Source: Pseudopithomyces maydicus
Taxonomy: Eukaryota > Ascomycota > Dothideomycetes > Pleosporales > Didymosphaeriaceae
Reading direction: 5' to 3'
NCBI GenBank assembly: GCA_026873275.1
Contig: JANTUC010000001.1
Coordinates: 1,054,001 to 1,118,000 of the forward strand
DNA: 64,000 nt
The stretch's first letter is position 1, and each line of letters opens with the position of its first letter. Below the pieces are notes generated by a model that was not told the DNA's origin, searched no databases, and saw only the letters and a program-made list of their open reading frames with translations. Positions 56,036 to 64,000 of the stretch are shown piece by piece. Both the position numbers and the translations under genes were made by a program.

Positions 56036-56475
56036 ATCTAAGAGGGGATTGTTACTGCTGTAATTTGTTGCACTCTTGACCGAGTTCTCTTTTACTTGGG
56101 GTCGATAAAGAGAAAGGGGCTAGATACTTAGTATGTATGGGTATGTATGTATTGATCTTGGATGGTGGCGATGTACCACATGGGCGGTTGCCAAGCGAAT
56201 GAGCTTTGTTGGATATCGGCCACCTGATTCTATAGATTTCCCATCAACGTGATGTATCAATCGAAATTCTTCTTCTTCTGTAAAGGATGCCCAAGGCAAA
56301 GGGCACGATGAAACACACGGCAGACAGCCCGCTATCGGCGGCTAATCCTGCCGCGCATAAGTAAATGGCTAGGTAGCGCCCCACCATGCCACTACGAGCA
56401 TGACCTCAGAGCTTCCCAGGCTCAGAGTTTCTCCAGCGACATTCACAGCAAATTGCCACTCCTTCCGCGCTCCCG
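56036..56475. other. Short intergenic stretch
   Basis: Between the PARG-like and porphobilinogen deaminase genes, same strand. Likely terminator and promoter; nothing coding. Confidence 0.5.
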
Positions 56476-57725
56476 ATGTCTTCGGCAACCGCGACAGATG
56501 TCCCCGTGTCGGCGCAGTCGGCTCCTCAGACGGCCAACACATCGGCCAGCACACAGTTCCCGCCCATCAGAATCGGCACGCGACGCTCGGCTCTGGCGCA
56601 GGTGCAGGCGCGATGGATAGAACAGGAGCTGAAAAAGGTGCACCCGGACCGGACGTACGAGATCTGCCCGGTGCTGGCGCAGGGAGACAAGGACAAGGTC
56701 ACGCCGCTGCAGATCCTCAGCCAGGGCGAAAATGCAAAGAGCCTCTGGACGGGCGAGCTCGAGGCCATGCTCGAGGCCGGTGAGCTGGACATGATCCAGC
56801 ACTGCCTCAAGGGTAATTGACCGACTGCTCCGATCCCATGTCGTGACAGCCCGCAGCTGACCGCCTGCCTGCAGACATGCCCACCCAGCTGCCCGACGCC
56901 CTCAAGCTCGGCGCCATCCTCGAGCGCGAAGACCCCCGCGACGTGCTCATCGTCTCGCCCCGCCTCCCCAAGGACACCACCCTCGACTCGCTGCCCGCCG
57001 GCTCCACCATTGGCACCTCGTCCATCCGCCGCGCCGCCCAGCTGCGCCGCCTGTACCCGGGCCTCAAGTTCGCCGACCTCAGAGGCAACGTGGGCACGCG
57101 CTTGGCCAAGCTCGACGCCGAGGACTCGCCCTTCGCCGCCATCATCCTGGCTGCCGCCGGGATCAAGCGCATGGGCTGGGAAAACAGGATCACACAGTAT
57201 CTCACCAGCTTGACTGGCGGCATGCTGCACGCCGTCGGACAGGGCGCCCTGGCCCTCGAGATCCGGAAAGACGACGCCGCAATGCAAGAGCTCGTCTCCA
57301 AGATCCAGTGCGAGAGAACCACGCGCGCCTGTTCGGCCGAGCGCGCCCTGCTGCGTGCGCTAGAAGGCGGCTGCAGTGTGCCCATCGGTGTCGAGACGTC
57401 GTGGCGGGGAGGCAAGGGGTTGTCCGTCGGCATACAACCCCCGAAAGACTTCGACAAGCACGGCCAGCCCGTCGAGGAGCCAGAGCCAGAGCTCGACGAC
57501 CAGGAGCTGGTGCTGAAAACGCTGGTCGTGAGTGTCGACGGCAAGGAGCACGTCGCGTATGAGACGGCGCGCAAAGTCAGGTCGAAGGAGGAGGCTGAGG
57601 ATTTGGGGAGAGATGTCGCGAGAATTCTGCTCGACAAGGGCGCCGACAAGATTCTGGAGCATATCAGCAAGGAGAAGTTGTGGGCGGCGAAGAAGCAGCA
57701 GGATGAGCGGGCGACTGCTGCATAA
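56476..57725 (+). CDS. HEM3: Porphobilinogen deaminase (hydroxymethylbilane synthase)
   Basis: Exon 1 56476-56812, exon 2 56875-57725, 62-bp intron; 395 residues. IRIGTRRSALAQVQ at 31-44, DMIQHCLKDMPTQLP spanning the intron (catalytic-loop Asp at 113), GTSSIRRAAQLRR at 159-172, and EGGCSVPIGVETSW with Cys279 that carries the dipyrromethane cofactor. It polymerises four porphobilinogens into hydroxymethylbilane, the third step of cytosolic heme synthesis. Ser/Thr-rich N-terminal extension of about 28 residues before the fold. In the usual HSLKD motif the serine is Cys here (HCLKD). A C-terminal insertion, QPVEEPEPELDDQELV, is fungal-like. Heme from this pathway serves the two peroxidases in the window, though that is general and not a cluster link. 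Confidence 0.93.
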
Positions 57726-58234
57726 GTGCTGGCGTCGCTGAAATCGCAACTGCCATGTTTATACCATATGTTGTCTTTCTACACGACAGCTCTGGCCTGG
57801 CAGTTTCGGGTCGAGTTCATAGGATAGGAGTATCAGACACAGGGTATGACATAGATCAAGTCATTGCTCCACTTCACATCAGATCTGGCACACAAAAAGC
57901 ACCATTTATAAGACTATAGATCTATGAAAAAAAAAATCCCGACTCTATCCCACGGGCATGCTCCCCTGTTCTCTTATTTGCTCGTACTTTATTGACCCTG
58001 TTCTTCTATACCCCCTTTACTAACAAACCCAATCGAATCAATCACACTCGATCTGCTATTTAGTTCCTGTCGCTTTGACATTCTCAAGTCATCCACAACA
58101 ACGATGAAACCTCGCAAAAATCCTTACCTATCCACCCCTCCATCCTTCCGCCCCCCGCCCCCCAACTACCTTTTCCGCCCCAACCCCACCCTCCCCACAC
58201 CCATCCATCCACTCACCACCCCAACCATCCAACC
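57726..58234. other. Intergenic, pyrimidine-rich leader
   Basis: 3' flank of the deaminase with an A9 run near 57928, then a strongly C/T-rich leader of the HET gene from about 58130. No gene. Confidence 0.5.
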
Positions 58235-60450
58235 ATGTCTCTATGTACCACCTGCCTCACCATCTTCACCACCCCCGCCTCCCGTCTACACGGCCGCATC
58301 CTTTCAGGCCCTCACCACCGCGACGTCGCCGCCCTGCGTGCCGCAGCGCCTCGCTGCCGCATCTGCAAGGCGATATGGCTCGAGTGCGTGGTCGGTTTCG
58401 GAAAGGAGGACTGGTCCGGGGCGCATGTCGAGACGAGGTACAGGGTCGTGCAGTGTAGCAGTGAAGGAGGGATCGAGGATGCGGTGAGGGCGGGGCGGGA
58501 TCTCGAGTTGAGGATTGGGGTCGAGAGGAGGTTGGGAGAGGAGGAGGTGGGGAGGGATATGGTGTTTGGGTTGGTGCCTTGTATGTATGCGTGTGGATTT
58601 CGTGGAGAGCGAGGGAGTGTAAGTGGCTGATGGAGATGTGTAGTGAACCCGGATGTGCATTGGAGTGGTAAAGACACAATTGTGAGAGAGGAAGAGGTTG
58701 TACCTGGTGTGGGGAATGGAGAGGTGCGGTTGGATGATGCGATGGGTTGGATTCCAGGTATGTGGGTACAGGTACAGAGGGAACTCTTTGCATTGGGCTG
58801 ATAAACAGTGTGCAGACGATTTGATACATTTGGAGAAAGAAGAGAGGGGCCCCAAAATAGAGAAAGCTAACTCGGGTACACGACTACATGAGTGGTACAA
58901 GAACTGCATCGCTAATCATAATGATTGCAGACCGATTTTTGGAGGCTCTTATGTACCTTCTCGGCTGCTTGATGTTGGGACGGCCTGGTCCTCAGACCCA
59001 GTCAAATTAATAACATTCGACGCAGAATATCTATCAGACTTCAAGCCCTTTTACGCTACGCTCAGTCACTGCTGGGGGGTTCGCAGCCTCTGAGGCTTCT
59101 CACAAGCAACCTGGACCGCTTGAAAGAAGGTGTGCCCCGCGAGAACATACCACGAGTATTCTCCGAAGCCATGGAGGTATGTTGGCACCTAGGTATCGCA
59201 TATATCTGGATAGATTCACTCTGCATCCTCCAAGACTCCCACGAAGACTGGGAGCGCGAGTCGCAATCAATGGGCATGATCTACTCCCAAGCCACCATCA
59301 ACATAGCAGCAACCTCATCGCCCAACTGCGAAGCCCCCTCTTCCACTCCTCCCAAACACCCCCCACCGTAGCACTCGTTACCTGGGAAGCTTTTCCCCAG
59401 AACACCTACATAATCGTCGAAAACGAAATTGAATGGCGCAAAAGCTTCATGAACCAACCTCTCCTCCGCCGCGCATGGGTTATGCAAGAACGCCTCCTCG
59501 CAACCCGCGTCATCCACTTCACAAACTCCGAACTCATCTGGGAGTGCCGAACCACCACAGCTACGGAGTCATACCCTGTCCGCGTACCTGAAGCCCTCCA
59601 GCCATTTCACAATCGCCGCAACCGCTTTTGGAGCAAAGACTTCATCGAGGACGACGCCGCGTGGGCAACCCTCGTCGCAGACTACAGCAAGTGCGATCTC
59701 ACGTTCAGTAAAGACAAACTCGTTGCACTAGCCGGGCTTGTCACTGCATTGGACACTGCAGGTCTCGTCCGCGGCCGCTACTGGGCTGGTATGTGGGAGG
59801 CAGACCTACCATACTGCTTACTCTGGACGAGAGCGGCGCTCGATTGCGCAAAGTGGTCTGGATCAACGCGACAAGCCTCGTACCGGGCACCGTCGTGGTC
59901 ATGGGCCTCGTTAGACTGTCCGATCTGGACAGAGTGGACGCTGGGATCGGAGGAGGTCTCGCTCGTCGAACAATGGGGGGTGGAAGAAGAGCAAGGGCCG
60001 AGCTTTGCGACGCCATTGCTTCTTTACTGTCCGAATTCTATCTCCATCTTTGGACCGCTGGTGGAGGTGGAGGTTGCGCGGAAGAAGCCGTGGGTCGAGG
60101 CGATTGGGCGAGGTATCGAGCGGGTGCAGGGGATATCGTACAGTTTGGCTCGGGCGTGGATTGGGGAGGAGAGTGATGGGTATGCGTTTTGGGACGAGCC
60201 GTGTAACGATGTTGTGCTTGATGAGTTTGATGAAGCGGTATTGGGAAGGCGGGTGTGGTGTGCGCCGATGTATGAATGTGATGAGTGGGTGGATGATGGG
60301 GAAATTGATAACGATAAGAGGCTTTTGGGGTTGTTGCTGGAGAGTGTTGACCCTCAGACGTTTCGTAGGATTGGGGCTTTTACGATTGGACATGTGCCTG
60401 ATCGGGCGGCTTTGAAGCGGGTGTCACTTCAGTTGTATAGGATTGTGTGA
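58235..60450 (+). CDS. Heterokaryon incompatibility (HET) domain protein, two homopolymer frame breaks
   Basis: Exons 58235-58580, 58644-58757 and 58816-60450, introns 63 and 58 bp. After adding one base each to the G run 59074-59079 and the C run 59334-59338 the product is 698 residues. The N-terminus has CTTC, CRICKAIW zinc-knuckle-like cysteines. The HET core is intact: FYATLSHCWGGSQPLRLLTSNL, IPRVFSEAMEVCWHLGIAYIWIDSLCILQDS, DWERESQSMGMIYSQATINIAA, then LLRRAWVMQERLLATRVIHF and YRAPSWSWASLD. The HET domain in filamentous ascomycetes triggers a cell-death reaction in vegetative incompatibility when paired with a non-self partner; most paralogues have no known partner. No NACHT or other sensor domain is fused here. 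Confidence 0.87.
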
Positions 60451-61112
60451 GAATGGGCTTGGGAACGCTTGATCCCGATACTGAGAACAACCTCATGATG
60501 TGTTATGGTAAAGGCCATATACATGTATGTGTACATAACGAAGACATCCCCCACGCCCTAAATAAAGGGACATGCTCAGGCCCTTACACAACTAAACTAC
60601 GAGATCAATTGTTGCACTTGGCGCGGTCTCGTCATGAGTTTGCGCACCAGAATAACTGGCACCGAGATCACGAGTTAACAAGAATGTTACGAGGCCTCGT
60701 TGAAGAGTCAAATGCGTCAGGTGACTGTATGGGTGTTCTGTTCCTCGGGTACTGGATTCGAACAAGGGAACCTGCATTTGTAGTAGTACGGGGACCGTCT
60801 TTTGTACCGGGGAATATACGGTCCAACTACGGCTTTGTGCGCGCCGAACGCGTCACACAACATCGCCATAGTCATCGAAAACCACGTGTACATCGCCAGA
60901 TCGCGAGATGTCTAGAGTAATGATTCGCCGACATATCTCCCATTCTTAAAGGAACAATACCTTCCTCGTACATACTCATAGCTAAACATTACTTTTTGTT
61001 TCCCAGCTGCAATAGAGCCACTGGCCGATTACATAGCAAGAGAGAGATGAAAAAAGAAATACGGAAAGAAAGTATATACAACCCGGCTTCCTTTTCTCTT
61101 CCCCCCAACCAA
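60451..61112. other. Intergenic, convergent 3' flanks
   Basis: Contains a 157-codon plus frame (60447-60920) without recognisable features that overlaps the HET stop. I do not support it as a gene. Confidence 0.5.
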
Positions 61113-62266
61113 CTAAAACCTAACCTCTCTCTTGACCTTCACCTCCCCGGGTAACGCCCCTGTACAGTCCACCATGCCACTCGTACCTTTACTCCCAAAC
61201 ATCACCATCTTCTCCATCGCATCCTTAAACTTCCCCGTCCACTTCCCTTGATTCCCCACAAACCCCCTAAACTCCTTCCCCACCTCCCCATACGCCGCCA
61301 GCTTACTATCGCTCGGGAAAACCACGACTCCCTTCGGCGGCTTCAGCGTCTCAGAGTAATACTTGACGTCCCAGATGCCCGGCGTGGAATCCTGCGATGC
61401 GCCCGCCGTGCTGACGTTGAAGTTGAACTGATTGGATGTGGTGTGCGCGCCAAGGAGGGCGGCGAGGTCCCGATCGGAGAAACCCTTGTCGGTGAAGAGG
61501 CGGGAGAGTTGATCGGGGGTGCATCGACGGGAGGGAGAAGGTTGTTGGGGGCAGCGGTGGAGGAGGAGGGGCGGTTGATGAGAGTGCGGATTTGGGGGCC
61601 GCCGGGGCAGGTGACGACGGCATGGTTGCCGGCGAAGACTGAGAGGGGGAAATAATTAGTTGGTGGATGGATGATAGAGTGATTCATTCTTACCGATGAG
61701 GTCGGCGACGCTGACGGAGTACTTGGTGGAGAGGGAGAGGATGTAGGTGGATATGGTTTGGAGGCCTTTGTTTTCGGCGCGGGCGTTTTCTTCGGCGTTG
61801 AGGACGAGACTACCGTCGCAGCCACCTTTGGCACCTTGGGCGGTGTTCCAGGCTGGAGAGTTGGGGTTAGTGTTTGAGGTAGGTATTGGTGGAAGGGGAG
61901 GGGATGTCATGTGATGTGAACGTAACCTCGATGGATCCATGGACATTATGGGATAAGATGAAGAAACATACCTCCACAGTCGTGGAAGACGAGACGAATG
62001 GCGGCACGAGCATCCTGTGTGCATTGGCCGCCGCTTAGGAACTTCCCTGTGAGCTCTTTGGAGATGGTGGTCCAGACAGGAGGGCATTTGCCGTTGTTGC
62101 CGCTACCCGAGTTCCCACTTCCACTGCTGCCTGAGTTCCCACTACCGCTTCCGCTGTTCGAACTCCCTCCGTTCTTTCGTGGGAATAGTTGAACCAAATC
62201 CGACATGTCTGGGAGAGACAATGCAGTGGCGGTAGAAGCTAAGAGGAGGATGGAAGTGAGATGCAT
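61113..62266 (-). CDS. Secreted class II (fungal) heme peroxidase, one homopolymer frame break
   Basis: Exons 62266-61972, 61852-61694 and 61638-61113, introns 119 and 55 bp; 326 residues after one base is added to the G run 61515-61519. Signal peptide at 1-15, then a Gly/Ser/Asn linker (GSGSGNSGSSGSGNSGSG) before the fold. AAIRLVFHDCGAWN holds the distal Arg and His; GGCDGSLVLNAEEN is the distal calcium site; DRDLAALLGAHTTSNQF holds the proximal heme-ligand His. This is the plant-type superfamily, class II, of the low-redox ascomycete kind. Likely action is peroxide-driven oxidation of phenolics outside the cell. The frame break changes VDAPP to a continuous VDAPPDQLSRLFTDKGF, which fits the family, so the gene is probably intact. 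Confidence 0.88.
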
Positions 62267-64000
62267 CTTGACTGGACGTATACCTAGGTAAGATCTAAGC
62301 TCACGTTCACAGTATCTCGGCTGCACAGTAGCCAAGGAAAGACAAGAGATTTTGGATCCTAGGAAGTTCCCATGGGACAACCTGTCTGAGTTATACCTCC
62401 CCTTCCATCCATGGAGATGGTCCAGGCGGTCTAGCTACAACTATCTAGAGACTTCTGTACCTCAGCCACAAAGGCAAACGTGGAGTCCGTTCTGTCGTTA
62501 ACGAACGCCATAAAAGAGTGGCTCAGAGCTTGGGCGTCGGTCTTCCCTGAAGGTCCATGCCAATACGAAGCTCGACCTCGTTGTGGTCTTTGGGGCAAGG
62601 ACCATGTCACTAACGAGGTCTTGCTGCGTCGGCGAGCAGTGTTCAAAACTGCTTAGCGCTGTGTGTTTAATGACTGAGTGCCTAGAAAAAAGGTCGCGGA
62701 AGCGAGTTGACCCGGGTCCCAAAGGGCTCCTTTGTCAGTGAGTAGTCAGTGTGCATTTCGCGTGAGCAGCAGACATGAAGTGAAGATTAGGGCGAGTACT
62801 AAGATACTGAAAATAGTCAACACTGCCCAAGCAACATTCTGATTCGAAACATGTATACGGATGTCTTGCATTCCCAGGCAAATAGTGAGCTCGCAAAGTC
62901 CCACGCAGTGTGACATTGGACGAGCATCTACCGTGAGGCCAGTGCGGGACAAATCACGCCGTCCACATTCGCTTTCAATGCTCAGCCCTAAAGCTTCTGT
63001 CCTTCCAGGTGATCCGAATACGAAGGATGGGAAAACAATCAACGCCCGATGAAGGCTTATCGCCTGGGCAGCGTGGCGGAACGTGGCGTTTGAGGCTGGC
63101 CAAGCACATGGGCGGACCAGCAACAATGGCCTGGAATCTGGAATAACGAACCCTTAATTGGACAAGCACGAAACAAGCTTCAGCTCAAGCTCCACCGGTC
63201 AGCTCGCTGGAGCTGTGTCGTTTATCGCGGCATCTGAGACAGCCAGCTGTCATACGAGCGTGGCGTGACGTCTGACGGACGCTCAGCTAGACTTATTGAT
63301 AGCATCAAATACATGCGTAGAGCGAGAGGCGCGCGACTCGTGTACGAATGATGTGAAACGATCAAGCGAGAGACGCTCGTAGAATTTTCGTTTTGTCTGC
63401 CTGGGCCTGGAAGTAAAGTGCTGTTCCTTGTAGCGTGCGCCACATATCTGGGTAGTGAGTGGCACAGTTCTGGAGGGGGTTCCCAAGGGCGGGGACTTGG
63501 AAGCAGAGCCTCATTGATGGTGGCCGGCGAAGGTCCAGAGTGTCGGATCCCTAGTTGGTGGCCAGGATAATTGCCTTGATCTGTTGCCTCCAATGTAAAT
63601 CGGTGCTTGGTCTTTCAGGCGCTGTTTGGAGCAATGCCCCCAAGTGTGGGGAGGCCGGATCCGGCAAGTCGATGCGCGAGACGAGGATGCTTTTTGTGGC
63701 TGAGCCTTGACTAAGAGGGGCTCTTTAACGGGGTCTGCCAGGCCAGAGGTCGAGAAGTTCGGAGCGGCTCTATCCGCGCCGCCTTTGTTTGTGGCTGGCA
63801 GAGGTACATGCCTCTGCGCGTGTGGACGGACCGGATGTGCCTGGTGATTTTCCTAGGGCATGCCAGTGTGGAGTTGAGTTTGAAGTCAAGTGTGAAGTTA
63901 CTGGAGGGAACAAGAGCGTGTAGATTATCCTGCGAAGAATGTGACTAGGGCGACGGTGCTAGGGTGAATGTTCATGGAAGGAGCTACCAGACAAGGTAGA
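62267..64000. other. No supported gene to the window end
   Basis: 1.7 kb with broken frames. A minus frame at 62746-63126 ends in a hydrophobic segment (AWAVLTIFSILVLALIFTSCLLL) but its N-terminal part is unconvincing; it could be a terminal exon of a gene starting beyond what I can model. Otherwise nothing. Confidence 0.45.

Noticed and set aside
60447..60920. 157-codon plus frame overlapping the HET stop codon
   Set aside because: Starts within the HET terminal codons, lacks domain content and a promoter.
62746..63126. 126-codon minus frame with a C-terminal hydrophobic segment
   Set aside because: Only the last 35 residues look protein-like; no upstream exon or clear ATG context could be found.

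Overview
This window comes from a filamentous ascomycete (Pezizomycotina) nuclear genome. The evidence is short spliceosomal introns (about 45-120 bp, GT-AG plus one GC-AG, with CTAAC/CTGAC-like branch sites) and families typical of these fungi: a CFEM receptor, an AflR-type regulator, a HET protein, an AA9 monooxygenase, a BIM1-like protein and a heme-thiolate peroxidase. I cannot fix the class or species. I rebuilt gene models by joining exons across introns; single-number start and end values span all exons.

Layout. 0.5-12.9 kb is sparse: a rhodopsin-domain membrane protein, a MYND protein, an O-methyltransferase and an AflR-type Zn2Cys6 regulator, separated by long stretches with no gene I can support. 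13.8-23.8 kb holds a large disordered protein, a divergent epoxide hydrolase, two identical divergent tRNA-Gly(UCC) genes and a small Ser/Arg-rich protein. 24.8-35 kb is a gene-dense, mainly housekeeping block: a FAD oxidoreductase, a DJ-1/PfpI protein, 4'-phosphopantetheinyl transferase, PdxT/SNO glutaminase, cap-binding protein CBP20 and a Nup82-like nucleoporin. Two tight divergent promoters lie here. 36.4-54.2 kb is rich in secreted and membrane products: BIM1-like, chloroperoxidase/UPO-like, SDR, CFEM receptor, GFA domain, GPI-anchored, AA9, a small Cys-rich protein, NmrA-like and TmpA-like. 54.6-62.3 kb carries a microbial-type PARG, porphobilinogen deaminase, a HET protein and a class II peroxidase.

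Two window-wide signals stand out. First, ten clean breaks of reading frame in seven otherwise intact genes are each repaired by one extra base in a run of 4-6 C or G, always a missing base. That looks like consensus undercalling of homopolymers, not gene death; an eleventh -1 shift, in the NmrA-like gene, is not in a long run. Second, several genes switch from C-rich to G-rich coding strand part-way through.

I did not find a convincing new multi-gene system. The nearest candidates are the O-methyltransferase plus AflR-type pair with no synthase between them, and the oxidative secreted set at 36-48 kb and 61-62 kb.
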